Notes: generated by a model from the letters alone, not told the origin. 64,000 bases of DNA from WHSW01 sp963742205 (GCA_963742205.1 CAVUKZ010000002.1:124001-188000); one strand, 5' to 3'. Shown: positions 25,847-37,226, counted from the first letter of the stretch. Numbers and translations: made by a program.

Positions 25847-26827
25847 GGGACCGGCATCGGCCGAAAGCCCTCGTGGAGCCTCCCGACCTGGTTGTAGAGA
25901 CGCGTCGGGGCGCCATCGGGCGTGAGCGCCGACAGCCCCGCGTCCCAGCTGTAGGTCCCGTCGTCCGGCGACCAGGCCGACCAGAGGCGGTAGACGATCA
26001 TCCCGGCCACCCCGCTGCGCTTGGCGAGCCGGTAGGCGTGGCGGATGTACCGGGCCTGCCGCCGGGCGGAGAGGTCGCGGCGGGACACGTTGGTCTCGGT
26101 GATCCACACCTGTCGCCTTCCCCGGCTCGCGATGCGAGCAACGCGCGCCAGATCGGCATGGAGGTTCGCCATGAGCTGATCGAAGCTCCTCTTCGTGGCG
26201 CGCCTGGCGTATGGGTAGGCGTTCGCCGCCATCTCGACCCGGTGGTCGAGCCTGGAATAAAGCTTTCGCGCGTACGGAGCCCAGCCCCCGACCGGGGCGA
26301 CCGGCGGGCCGAGCACGCGGACGTCCGGGCGACACCTCCCAGATGGCGTGGGCCGCCTCGTTCACGAGCTCCGCCATCCGGCCGATCTCCACGCTTCCGA
26401 AGCTGGGGAGGTTCGGCTCGTTCCAGACGCCGAGGATCGCGTCGGGGTATCGCTGCGCGACGGCCTGCCACATGCGCGTCCAGGAGGCATCCCCAGCCCG
26501 ACCGCACGTGCACTGGATCGCGGGCCGATCGGGACCGGGCCAGTCCGACGAGCCGAAGACCGTGAGGATCGGCCGGATGTTGACGCTGCGAAAGAGCGCC
26601 ATCACGCGGTCGGCCGTCGACCAGTCGAACTCGCCCTCGGCCGGCTCCAGGTCATGCCAGGAGAAGCTGACGCGCGCGATCTGCGTGTTCGAGTGCTCGA
26701 CCGCGCGCGGCACGGCGAGCAGCCGCGAGGCGTCCTCGTTGTAGCCCACGCGCAGCGCGGACGCGGGCTGCGCAGCCGCGAAGCCGAGTACCAACAGAAT
26801 CGCTCCTGCCGAAGCGATCGATCTCAC
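25843..26827 (-). CDS. Secreted clan GH-A glycosidase (GH39/GH5-like; one frameshift)
   Basis: About 327 residues from GTG 26827, with a GGAGG site upstream and a signal peptide (SAGAILLVLGFAAAQPASA). The TIM-barrel signatures are IARVSFSWHDLEPAEGEFDW, NIRPILTVFGS, the acid/base motif GVWNEPNLPS, and the nucleophile strand QVWITETNVS after the break. The frame shifts at about 26325-26330: EVSPG continues as DVRVLGPPVAPVGGWAPYARK after removing one G/C. The substrate is unknown. The N-terminal barrel pattern is shared with the second secreted glycosidase near 53 kb, so the two are distant paralogues. Confidence 0.75.
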
Positions 26828-26838
26828 GCCATCACCTC

Positions 26839-26863
26839 CCGCCCGGGAAATGGTCCCGGGCGG
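26839..26863. terminator. 10-bp perfect hairpin between acs and the glycosidase gene
   Basis: Arms CCGCCCGGGA and TCCCGGGCGG are perfectly complementary around a 5-base loop, and TTTGTCT follows on the plus strand. It lies between the acs stop and the glycosidase start, both on the minus strand, so it probably ends acs transcription. The T-run is on the opposite strand, so termination on the minus strand may be weak. Confidence 0.55.
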
Positions 26864-26900
26864 TTTGTCTACCCCCCTTCGCGCGTGGGAAACGCGCCGG

Positions 26901-28912
<2,012 letters not shown>

Positions 28913-28981
28913 CTGTCCTCCTTCGAAGTGTCGACCGCGGTGGCCGCGGGCCTCCCGCCCGCGACCACGCGCAGTCTCCTA

Positions 28982-30647
28982 CTAACGCCCGCGCGGCCGT
29001 CGTCGCGGGCTCGCGCTCGGGCTCCCGGCGGCCGTTGCGGCTCCCGCGGCCTGAGCCCGGCGCCCTCGATCGGGACCTCGGCTCCGAGGCCGGTCTCGGC
29101 GCGCACGTGGAGCTCGGCGAACCCACGCTCGGCCTTGGTCTCCTCGCTTGCGAGAGCAGGCGTGCCGAGGATGCAGGCGAGGAATCCGAGCGGGACCGAG
29201 AGGATCGCCGGCTGGGACAGCTCCACGCCGGGGATGATCTCGAGCGGATCCGCGCGCACGTCGGGCCCGACCAGCACCAGGCCGACCGAGCTGATCACCC
29301 CGACGACCACCCCGGAGACCGCCCCGGTGGTGTTGAACCGCTTCCAGGTGAGCGCCAGCAACAGGGCCGGGAAGTTGGCGCTCGCGGCGACCGCGAACGC
29401 GAGCCCGACCATGTAGGAGACGTTCAGATCCGAGCCGCCGATGATCGCGATGGCGATCGCGATCGCGCCGATCGCGCCGGCGGCGATCCGCGCGACGTGG
29501 ACCTCCTCGTGCTCGGAGTCGCGACCCTTGCGGATCACGTTGGACCAGACGTCGTGCGCGACCGCGCCCGAGGCGGAGATCACCAGCCCGGCGACGACCG
29601 CCAGGATGGTCGCGAACGCGACCGCGGCGATGATCGCCAGGAACGCGTCGCCGCCAAAGGTCCCGGCTCCACCGCCGACCTCCTGCGCGAGCAGCGGCGC
29701 CGCCAGGTTGCCGGCCTCGTCAACGCCGCCCGTCGCCCCGGCCTCGCCGAGGATCGCGCCGGGCGCCGAAACCGAGGAACGTGGTCATCACGTAGAACGC
29801 GCCGATCAGGCCGACCGCCCAGACCACCGACGACCGCGCGGCCTTCGCGTTCGGCACGGTGAAGAACCGCATCAGGATGTGCGGCAACCCGGCGGTCCCG
29901 AGCAGCAGCCCGAGACCGAGCGAGATCGTGTCGATCGGCTCCGTGAACCGCAGGCCCGGCGCCAGGTACGCGGCGCCATCGTCGGACTGCGCCTCGGCGC
30001 GGTCGAAGATGTCGAACGGGTTCCAGCCGATCTTCGCCGAGCACGAACAGCGACAGCACGACCGTCGCCGTCATCAGCAACGCGGCCTTGATGATCTGCA
30101 CCCAGGTCGTCGCGAGCATGCCGCCGAAGACGACGTAGGTGAGCATGAACGCTCCGGTCGCCAACACGGCGACGTTGAAGTTGATCCCGACGAGCGCCTG
30201 GATCAGGATCCCGGCGCCGACCATCTGGGCGATCAGATAGAAGGCGACCACGGTCAGCGTGCCGAGCGCCGCCGCGGTGCGAGCCGGCCGCTCGTTGAGC
30301 CGGAACGAGAGCACGTCGGCGATCGTGAACTTGCCCGAGTTGCGCATCCGCTCGGCGAGCAGATAGAGCACGATCACGAACGCGACCAGGAAGCCGACGG
30401 AGTACAGGAAGCCGTCGAAGCCGAACAGGAAGATCAGCCCGGCGATGCCGAGGAACGAGGCCGCCGACATGTAGTCGCCGGCGATCGCGAATCCGTTCTG
30501 CACCCCGCTGATCCCACGTCCCGCGGCCCAGAACGTGGTCGCGTCCTTGGTCCGCTTCGACGCCCAGTAGGTGATCCCGAGCGTGATCGCGACGACGCCC
30601 GCGAAGATCGAGACCGCCTCGACATTGACTTCCGCAAGCGGCAGCAT
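28982..30647 (-). CDS. actP: Sodium:solute symporter, acetate permease ActP-like (frameshifted)
   Basis: Start ATG 30647 overlaps the yjcH stop (TGATG). It reads SIFAGVVAITLGITYWASKRTKDATTFWAAGRGISGVQNGFAIAGDYMSAASFLGI, the SSS-family opening with helix 1-2 motifs, and continues with many helices. Breaks at about 30037 and 29760 are each solved by removing one base: LFVL continues as AKIGWNPFDIF, and FLGFGA as GAILGEAG. The C-terminal end (GFAELHVRAETGLGAEV) matches ActP tails, but the true stop is unclear. The nearest plausible stop is TAG at 28982-28984 in a third frame, so one or two more insertions are likely. It imports acetate or short carboxylates. Confidence 0.85.
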
Positions 30648-31072
30648 CAGCGCGTCACCTCCCTAGGACCCTGACCGTCGGCGCCGTCACCATCGGCGGC
30701 GGCCCGTCCGGCGCCGTCCCCGCCGCTCGCGCGGTGCTCGAGCGCCCGCTGTGCGGCCCGCTTGGCCAGCGGATCGAACACCCGGTTGCTCTGGCGCAGG
30801 TACAGCCACCCGAGCACCCAGGTCATCACGAACTGGGTCAGGGCCAGCAGGTAACCGACGGTGAATCCGTCGATCAGGCGCTCGCCCATGAAGTCCGGCG
30901 CGTAGCCGGCGAGGGCGATGAACCCGAAGTACCAGATGAATACGAACGCGAGCACCGGCACCACGAACGACCGGCGCCTGTGCACCAGCTCCCGGAACTC
31001 GGGTGAACGCGCCGCGGCATCCCAGTCGATTTCGGGATGGTGCGACGAGCCCCCAGCGGACTGAACAGCCAT
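30647..31072 (-). CDS. yjcH: DUF485 membrane protein (YjcH-like)
   Basis: 141 residues. The DUF485 core includes SPEFRELVHRRRSFVVPVLAFVFIWYF, then FMGERLIDGFTVGYLLALTQFVMTWVLGWLYLRQSNRVFDPLA. There are two transmembrane helices joined by a short loop, as in E. coli YjcH. The C-terminal tail is long and Gly/Asp-rich (GGDGAGRAAADGDGADGQG). It is the first gene of the acetate unit and couples to actP by TGATG. The probable role is as a small accessory subunit of the symporter. Confidence 0.9.
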   Translation of the reverse strand: MAVQSAGGSSHHPEIDWDAAARSPEFRELVHRRRSFVVPVLAFVFIWYFGFIALAGYAPDFMGERLIDGFTVGYLLALTQFVMTWVLGWLYLRQSNRVFDPLAKRAAQRALEHRASGGDGAGRAAADGDGADGQGPREVTR

Positions 31073-31102
31073 CTCAAACTCCCTAGGTCGAGACTCTCCT
31101 CC

Positions 31103-31159
31103 CCGGGAGCCCCCGCTCCCGGAGCTTGCACACTCCTATTACCGCTGACGGCGCCGTCA
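31103..31159. promoter_or_regulatory. Leader hairpin and 14-bp palindrome upstream of the acetate operon
   Basis: In the 120 bases between yjcH and the divergent MFS gene there is a perfect 8-bp hairpin (CCGGGAGC-CCCC-GCTCCCGG, 31103-31122), probably in the yjcH leader. A perfect 14-bp palindrome, TGACGGCGCCGTCA, lies at 31146-31159, 33 bases before the MFS start. Its position suits an operator that could control both directions. The regulator is unknown. Confidence 0.45.
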
Positions 31160-31192
31160 AACACTCACACGAACAGTTGCTTTAGTGGGGCG

Positions 31193-32386
31193 ATGAGAGC
31201 GCGGCTTCCACCACTCTCGCCCGCGCGCGCAGCGTTCGCCGGGATCTTCGTCGTCACGATGCTCGGCCTCGTCTCCGTCGGCGCGACGCTGCCGGTGCTG
31301 CCGCGCTACGTCCGCGGCCCGCTCGGAGAGGGCGACCTCGCGGTCGGCGTCGTCACCGGGTCGTTCGCGATCACCGGGCTCGCCTGCCGGCCGATCGCCG
31401 GCCGCTTCGCCGACCTGCACGGGCGGCGGGTGGTCGTGATCGCGGGCGCCGTGTCCACCGCGATCGCCGGCCTCCTGTACTTCGTGCCCGCGGGGATCGG
31501 CGGGCTGATCGTCGCGCGGCTGTTCCTCGGCGCCGGCGAGGGCCTGGTCTACACCGCGGGCTCGGCCTGGGTGGTCGACCTCGCGCCGCCCGATCGACGG
31601 GGCCGGCTCATCGGGCTCTACGGGCTCGCGATCTGGGGCGGGCTCTCACTCGGGCCGGCGATCGGCGAGCTCATCCTGCACGCCACCAGCTTCGAGGGTG
31701 TGTGGGCGTTCGCGGCCGGCGCGCCGCTCGTCGGCGCCCTGATCGCCCTGCGGATCCCCGAGCGGTACGAGCCTCACGCCGCCGGCCCCGACGTCGACCG
31801 GCGGCTGATCGCGCGCGAGGCGCTGCGCCCCGGGCTGGGCCTGGCGCTCGCGATCGTCGGCTACGCGACGGTGGCGGCGTTCATCGTCCTGCACCTCGAC
31901 GAGCGCCAGGTCGGCCACGGCGCGGGAGTGTTCACCGCCTTCGCCGTCAGCGTGGTCGCGATGCGTGTGCTCGGCGGCGGGCTGCCCGACCGCTTCGGCT
32001 CGATCCCGTGCGCGGTCGGCGCCGCGCTGATCGAGGCCGCCGGCCTGGTGCTGATCGCGTTCACGGACTCGCTGGCGCAGGCGATCGCCGGCGCGGTGGC
32101 GATGGGCGCCGGCTTCTCGCTGCTGTTCCCCTCGCTGGCGCTCGTGGTGATCAACCGCGTGCCGGAGGAGCGCCGGGGCGCCGCCATGGGCACGTTCACG
32201 GCCTTCTTCGATCTCGGCGTCGGCGTCGGCAGCCCGATCGCCGGCGCCGCCGCGGCGCTCGGCGGCTACGAGGCGGCGTTCCTGCTCGCGGCCGCGTGCG
32301 CGCTGGGCGTCGTGGCCGTGGCGTTGTCGCTGCGCTCGCTGCTCGCCGGGCTCCCGGAGCCGGAGCCGGCGCCCTCCGGGATCTAG
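31193..32386 (+). CDS. MFS transporter
   Basis: 397 residues from ATG 31193 (MRARLPPLSPARAAF); longer in-frame starts overlap the promoter region and carry no helices. Twelve transmembrane helices are expected. The loop 2-3 motif is GRFADLHGRRVVVIAG, the A-like motif on the second half is GGGLPDRFGSIPCAVG, and the helix-4 region is ARLFLGAGEGLVYTAGSAWVVDLAPPDRRGRLIGLYG. This last block is typical of the drug or small-molecule exporters and sugar efflux branch. The substrate is unknown. It ends 3 bases before the convergent ABC permease. Confidence 0.9.
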   Translation: MRARLPPLSPARAAFAGIFVVTMLGLVSVGATLPVLPRYVRGPLGEGDLAVGVVTGSFAITGLACRPIAGRFADLHGRRVVVIAGAVSTAIAGLLYFVPAGIGGLIVARLFLGAGEGLVYTAGSAWVVDLAPPDRRGRLIGLYGLAIWGGLSLGPAIGELILHATSFEGVWAFAAGAPLVGALIALRIPERYEPHAAGPDVDRRLIAREALRPGLGLALAIVGYATVAAFIVLHLDERQVGHGAGVFTAFAVSVVAMRVLGGGLPDRFGSIPCAVGAALIEAAGLVLIAFTDSLAQAIAGAVAMGAGFSLLFPSLALVVINRVPEERRGAAMGTFTAFFDLGVGVGSPIAGAAAALGGYEAAFLLAAACALGVVAVALSLRSLLAGLPEPEPAPSGI

Positions 32387-32389
32387 CCC

Positions 32390-33206
32390 TCAGTCGATCA
32401 GTCGTCGGGTCATCTGGCGGATCGCGAGCCGCCACATCGCGAACCCGAACACGAGCAGCGCCAGCACCCGCAGCACGTCCACCGCCTCGAAGCCGAACGC
32501 AGCGCCGCGCACGAGCTCGACCAGCTGGTAGAGCGGGTTGAAGTTGGCCAGGACCTGCAGGGCCTCGGGCAGCTGGTTGATCGGGAAGAAGGTGCCGGCG
32601 ACCAGGAACAGCGGCGTGATCACCAGCGTGGTCACGTAGTTGAACTGATCGATCTTCCCGACGGTCCCGGCGACGGCGATGCCGAACGAGCCGAAGCCGA
32701 TCGCCGTGATGAACGCGAAGAACGGCACCAGGAGCATGCCCGGCGTCGGGTCGAGGCCGAAGGCGAACGAGACCAGGAGCGGGAAGCAGCCGTAGACGGA
32801 ACTGCGCAGCGAGATCCACAGCACCTCGGCGGTCACCAGCTCCTCGACGTCGACCGGCGCGGCGAGGATCGCGTCGTAGGTCCGCTGGAAGCGGTGCTTG
32901 ACGAAGGTGCCGAACATCGCCGGCAGGGCGCTCGAGAAGATCACCGCGGTGGCCACCATCCCGGTGCCGACGAACTCGACGTAGCTCGAGCCCGTCGACG
33001 CCGTTGGCGACGATCGTCGACCCGAGCCCGAGCCCGAAGGCGAGCAGGTAGATCGTCGGCTCGAGCAGGCTGGAGAACGTGGTCGCCTTCCAGAAGGTGC
33101 GGAAGTTCGCGACCTCGCGGCTCATCACGCCGGTGATCGCCGCCGGCTCGAGGCGGCGGATGCGGGTCGGCGCTCTGGCCTGCACTCGGCTACGCTGATC
33201 CCTCAC
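32390..33206 (-). CDS. ABC-2 type transporter permease (one frameshift)
   Basis: About 271 residues from 33206, where the start overlaps the ATPase stop in ATGA. The N-terminal part contains MSREVANFRTFWKATTFSSLLEPTIYLLAFGLGLG, the first cytoplasmic helix and first membrane span of NodJ/DrrB-type permeases. Near 32992 the frame shifts by one, and the rest reads SSYVEFVGTGMVATAVIFSS, TYDAILAAPVDVEELVTAE, GKIDQFNYVTTLVITPLFLVAGTFFPINQLP, the conserved ABC-2 motif, and ANFNPLYQLVELVRG. One extra base in the CCC at 32991-32993 explains the break. With the upstream ATPase it forms an exporter of a drug, lipid or saccharide. Confidence 0.88.
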
Positions 33207-34114
33207 TCCGCCTCCTCCCCCGTCAGCAGCACGAAGACGTCCTCGAGCGAGGCGGCGCGGCGAACCGCGTCGTCGGGCACCGTGCCGTTCGTCGAACGCT
33301 CGGCGCCGACGATCGCGATCGCCGGGCCCGCGGGCCGTACGGGCAGGCCCTCGGACTCCGCGAGCGCCCGGATCTCGGCGAGCCGATCCGGCGGGCCGTA
33401 GACCTCGGCGGTCTCGCGGCCGGCGTGCTTGGTGATCAGCTCGCTCGGCTTGCCGCGGGCCACGACCTTGCCGGCCGCCATCACCGCGACCTCGTCGGCG
33501 AGCCGCTCGGCCTCCTCGATGTAGTGGGTCGACATCAGGATCGTCGCGCCGCGCGAGCGCAGGTTGTCGATCAGCGACCAGATCTGGGTGCGGATCTGCG
33601 GGTCGAGGCCAACGGTCGGCTCGTCGAGCAGCACCAGGCGCGGGTCGTGGACCAACCCGCGCGCGACCAGCAGCCGGCGGCGCATCCCACCGGAGAGCTC
33701 GTCGACGGCGTCCTTGCGTCGCTCGGTCAAGCGGGCGAGCTCGAGTGCGCGATCGACGGCCGCGGCGACGTCAGGGACCCGGTAGAGGCGGGCGAAGACG
33801 GCGAGGTTGTCCTCGACCGTGACGTCGATGTCGAGGTTGTCGAGCTGCGGGACGACGCCCATCACCGCCCGCGCGGACTTCGCCTCCTCGGGGAGCTCGA
33901 ACTCGAGCACCCGCAGCTCGCCGGAGTCGGGAATCGCCTGCCCGGTCAGCAGTCGCATGGTGGTCGACTTGCCGGCCCCGTTGGGGCCGAGCAGGCCGAG
34001 GCAGATGCCGGCGGGGACGTCGAGATCGAGCCCGTCGACGGCCGTGATCGGCCCGAAGGTCTTGACCACGCCGCGGAGCTCGATCGCGTTCGGGGTTGGC
34101 TCAGCGCCCGTCAT
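33203..34114 (-). CDS. ABC transporter ATPase (NodI/DrrA family)
   Basis: 303 residues from ATG 34114 (MTGAEPTPNAIELRG). It has Walker A LLGPNGAGKSTTMRLL, the signature LSGGMRRRLLVARGL, Walker B RLVLLDEPTVGLDPQ, and the switch His in MSTHYIEEAERLADEV. The C-terminal extension (EIRALAESEGLPVRPAGPAIAIVG) is that of the DrrA/NodI exporters. It is coupled to the permease by a 4-base overlap. Two copies of the complex are expected in the membrane. Cargo cannot be read from the sequence. Confidence 0.95.
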   Translation of the reverse strand: MTGAEPTPNAIELRGVVKTFGPITAVDGLDLDVPAGICLGLLGPNGAGKSTTMRLLTGQAIPDSGELRVLEFELPEEAKSARAVMGVVPQLDNLDIDVTVEDNLAVFARLYRVPDVAAAVDRALELARLTERRKDAVDELSGGMRRRLLVARGLVHDPRLVLLDEPTVGLDPQIRTQIWSLIDNLRSRGATILMSTHYIEEAERLADEVAVMAAGKVVARGKPSELITKHAGRETAEVYGPPDRLAEIRALAESEGLPVRPAGPAIAIVGAERSTNGTVPDDAVRRAASLEDVFVLLTGEEAE

Positions 34115-34171
34115 CGGTTCCTGAGGGTAGACCGGCGGCACCTCACGGATTCATCGATCGTGCGAGGAACA

Positions 34172-35191
34172 TCAGAAGAGGCTCGCCTGGCGCACGCGCG
34201 GCCGGCGCTCGCGCGGCTTCGGCTCGCTCTGCGTCCCGCGCTGGACGGTGAACCGGCGCGGACGGCTGCCGCCGCGCGCGCGGGCCGCGAGCTGCTCGCG
34301 CTCGGCGGCGGGCATGTAGGCGCCCCGGCGGTAGAGCTCCTCATAGCGCGGCACGAGGTCGGGCCGGTACTGGCGCAGCCAGTCGAACCAGATCTCGCGC
34401 ACCTCGCCGCGCAGGTGCAACCCCACGCCGCCGACGCTCTCGGCCCCGGCCTCCCCGACCGCCTCGACCAGCTCCTCGACCTGGCCAGGCGCGTCGTTGA
34501 CGCCGGGGATGATCGGCGCGATCAGCACGCCGGTCGGGATCCCGGCCCGCGCCAGCTCGGCGACCGCCTCGATCCGCTTGCGCGGGTGCGGCGTGTGCGG
34601 CTCGGTCTGGCGCCAGGCCTTCTCCTCCAGCGTCGGGATCGAGAGGTTGGCGACGAACTCTGTCCGCTCGCAGATCTGCTTCATCAGCTCGATGTCACGC
34701 AGCAACAGCGGTGATTTGGTCAGCACCGAGCACGGGTTCGCGAAGTCGCGCATCGCCTCCCAGATCCCCTCGAGCAGCCGGTAGCGACCCTCGACCCACT
34801 GATACGGGTCCGTGTTCGTCCCCAGCGCGACGTGCTCGCCCTTCCACGAGGGCCGCGCGAGCTCGGCCCGGACGAGCTCCGGGACGTTGACCTTGACGAC
34901 GATCTCGCGCTCGAAGTCCTCGCGCGCGTTCAGGTCCAGATAGGTGTGGGTCGGGCGGGCGAAGCAGTAGATAAGACGCACGCGTGGGTGCAGCCGCGGT
35001 ACGGGTTGATCGTCCACCGAAACGGCATCCGCGACTGCTTCGGCACCCGGTTGAGACCCGAGCGGGCCTCGACCTCGTGGAAGCGGACCCCGAGCGCCTC
35101 GGGGGCGTCGAAGGTGCGGACGGTGGACTCCCCGATCCCGGGCAGCAGCCCCTGCGTGCTCGTCTCCCTTCTCCAGGTTTTCCCAACGCAC
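34172..35191 (-). CDS. Radical SAM protein, Rv2578c family (frame breaks in the cluster motif)
   Basis: The family is recognised from KQSRMPFRWTINPYRGCTHAC, then YCFARPTHTYLDL, GTNTDPYQWVEGRYRLLEGI, SVLTKSPLLLRDIELM, APIIPGVNDAPGQVEELVEA, GGVGLHLRGEVREIW, YEELYRRGAYMP and the C-terminal VRQASLF. The reading frame is broken twice: one extra base near 35149-35152, and five extra bases (34970-34974) between the second and third cysteines of the C-x3-C-x2-C cluster motif. The start is taken as GTG 35191 (VRWENLEKGD), matching Rv2578c length; an ATG at 35209 is the alternative. A perfect LexA site abuts the start. The mycobacterial homologue is a known SOS-regulon member of unknown reaction. Confidence 0.85.
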   Translation of the reverse strand: MRWENLEKGDEHAGAAARDRGVHRPHLRRPRGARGPLPRGRGPLGSQPGAEAVADAVSVDDQPVPRLHPRVRLIYCFARPTHTYLDLNAREDFEREIVVKVNVPELVRAELARPSWKGEHVALGTNTDPYQWVEGRYRLLEGIWEAMRDFANPCSVLTKSPLLLRDIELMKQICERTEFVANLSIPTLEEKAWRQTEPHTPHPRKRIEAVAELARAGIPTGVLIAPIIPGVNDAPGQVEELVEAVGEAGAESVGGVGLHLRGEVREIWFDWLRQYRPDLVPRYEELYRRGAYMPAAEREQLAARARGGSRPRRFTVQRGTQSEPKPRERRPRVRQASLF

Positions 35192-35203
35192 GAACGTATG
35201 TTC
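35192..35203. promoter_or_regulatory. LexA (SOS) box at the radical SAM gene
   Basis: GAACGTATGTTC, and with flanks CGAACGTATGTTCG (35191-35204), matches the Gram-positive LexA consensus CGAACRNRYGTTCG at every position. It is identical in type to the box at lexA in this window. It lies immediately 5' of the GTG start of the radical SAM gene and about 60 bases before the divergent MarR gene, so it could repress either; the radical SAM gene is the likelier target. Confidence 0.85.
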
Positions 35204-35242
35204 GCACATCCAGGGGACGGACCGGCTCGGCCACGGAGTACT

Positions 35243-35263
35243 TAGCACCCTATCTATTTGCTA
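35243..35263. promoter_or_regulatory. Candidate MarR operator
   Basis: Inverted repeat TAGCA (35243-35247) and TGCTA (35259-35263) around an A/T-rich centre, directly upstream of the MarR coding region in a locally A/T-rich stretch (TATCTATTT). Half-site spacing suits a winged-helix dimer and autoregulation. Sequence symmetry is the only basis. Confidence 0.35.
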
Positions 35264-35745
35264 CGGTCCCGCCGCCATCGCGACCGCGCCTAGCCGACAC
35301 CGCTACCCGCGCCGAGTTCGACGCCGCCTGGACCGAGTTCTTCGGCGCGATCCGCCGCGCCCGGGGACGGGCGGCGAGGGAGGTCGAACGCGAGGGCCTC
35401 AGCCTCGCCCAGTTCGGATTGCTGTTCTCGTTCGTCGAGCTCGAGCGCGGCGACGTCCTCCCCGTGGGCGCCCTCGCGGAGGGGGCCGGGATCGCGCAGC
35501 CGACCGCGACCCGGATGCTGGACGGGCTCGAACGCCAGGGGATCGTCGAGCGCCGCCCATCGACCGCGGACCGCCGCAGCGTGGAGGTTGAGCTCACAGC
35601 CCGCGGCCGCCGCCTGCTCAACCGCAAGCGGAAGCTGGTCGACGAGAAGCGCCAGGCGGTGTTCGAGTCCCTGGAGGCCGCCGACCGCGAGAGCGCCGCG
35701 CGGCTGCTGCGAACGCTCGCCGCGGCGATCGAGGATCAACTGTGA
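35263..35745 (+). CDS. MarR family transcriptional regulator (start not identified)
   Basis: The protein from about RAEFDAAWTEFFGAIRRARG onward is a standard MarR: LSLAQFGLLFSFVELE, ALAEGAGIAQPTATRMLDGLERQGIVERRPSTADRRSVEVELTARGRRLLN (recognition helix and the D-R-R-x-x-x-x-x-L-T wing), then a C-terminal dimerisation helix. No ATG, GTG or TTG lies in frame close to the expected start; the coordinate given is only the left edge of plausible coding sequence. A sequence error or an unusual start is likely. It precedes the DHA2-type exporter by 46 bases on the same strand, so it probably represses that exporter. Confidence 0.75.
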   Translation, partial: TVPPPSRPRLADTATRAEFDAAWTEFFGAIRRARGRAAREVEREGLSLAQFGLLFSFVELERGDVLPVGALAEGAGIAQPTATRMLDGLERQGIVERRPSTADRRSVEVELTARGRRLLNRKRKLVDEKRQAVFESLEAADRESAARLLRTLAAAIEDQL

Positions 35746-35791
35746 GGCGGAGCGAAGCGAAGCGAGCCGCGCCGCTGTTGAGGCGCCTGAC

Positions 35792-37226
35792 GTGACGGCC
35801 GCGGTCGAGCGCCAGCACTACAACCTCACGCTCGGCGTGCTCGTCCTGAGCGCGCTCGCCTACGCCCTCTCGCAGACAATGGTCGCCCCGGCGCTGCCCG
35901 CGATCCAGGAGGACCTCGGCACCTCGACCACCACGGTCACCTTCGTGCTCACCGCCTACCTGCTGACAGCGTCGGTCGCCACGCCGATCATCGGCCGCCT
36001 CGGCGACATGTTCGGCAAGGAGCGGATGCTGCTCGGGACGCTGGTCGTGTTCGCCCTGGGCTCGCTCGTCTGCGCGCTGTCGCACTCGATCGGGCTGCTG
36101 ATCGCCGGCCGCGCCATCCAGGGCGTCGCCGGCGCGGTGTTCCCGCTCGCCTTCGGGATCATCCGCGACGAGTTCCCGCCCGAGCGGGTCGCGACGGGCA
36201 TCGGCCTGATCAGCGCGACCTTCGGGATCGGCGGCGGCGCCGGTCTGGTGCTCAGCGGCCTGATCGTGGACCACCTCGACTACGAGTGGATCTTCTGGCT
36301 CTCGGTGGTCTTCGTCCTGGTCGCGATCGTCGCCACCCACCTGTTCGTGCCAGAGTCGCCGATCAAGTCGCCCGCGAAGATCGACTGGGTCGGCGCCGGG
36401 TTGCTCTCGGTCGGGCTCGCGGGGCTGCTGATCGGGGTCAGCGAGGGCACTGACTGGGGCTGGTCGGACGCTCGGATCTTCTCGCTCTTCGGCGTCGCGC
36501 GTGGTCGCGCTCGTGGCCTGGGTGTTATGGGAGCGGCGCGCGCCGCAGCCGCTCGTCGACATGAAGATGATGGCCGAGCGCGGCGTGTGGACCACCAACA
36601 TCACCGGCCTGCTCGTCGGCTTCGGGATGTTCGGCTCGTTCATCCTCATCCCCCGCTTCGTCCAGGTCGACCCAGCCGTCTCAGGCTTCGGCTTCGGCGC
36701 GTCGGTGACCGAGGCCGGTGTCTTCCTGCTCCCCTCGGCGCTCGTGATGCTGTTCGCCGGCCCGCTCTCCGGCTGGCTGGGAACCCGCCACGGCTCGAAG
36801 CTGCCGATGCTCCTCGGCACGGCGGTCTGCACGGTGAGCTTCGCGCTGCTCGCCGTCGCGCACGCCGAACGCTGGGAGATCTACCTGTCGGTGACCCTGA
36901 TGGGCGTCGGGATCGGCCTCGCGTTCGCCGCGATGGCGAACCTGATCGTCGAGGCCGTCGACCGGACCAAGACCTCCGTCGCAACGGCGATGAACACCAT
37001 CATGCGCACGATCGGCGGCTCGCTCGGCGGCCAGATCACCGCCTCGGTGGTGGCCGGACACGTGATCGCCGGGACCTCGAACCCGGCCGAGTCGGGCTTC
37101 ACGATCGCCTTCGTGATCTCGGCGGTCGGCGTCGGCGCGGCCTTCTGCACGGCGCTGTTCATCCCCTCGCGCCTGCCCTACGCGGCCCGGCCGAGCGCGG
37201 CCCCCGCGCCGGCTGGCGCGAGCTAG
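35792..37226 (+). CDS. DHA2-type MFS drug exporter (one frameshift)
   Basis: About 477 residues from GTG 35792 (VTAAVERQHYNLTLGVLVLS). Fourteen helices are expected. Motif C is in SATFGIGGGAGLVLSGLIVD, the loop 2-3 motif is GRLGDMFGKERMLL, and TSTTTVTFVLTAYLLTASVATPI is the helix-2 region typical of EmrB/QacA proteins. At about 36497-36500 the frame shifts by one: FSLFGVA continues as VVALVAWVLWERR after removing one base. It is a proton-driven multidrug efflux candidate controlled by the upstream MarR. The stop shares a CTAG with the convergent protease stop. Confidence 0.88.
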
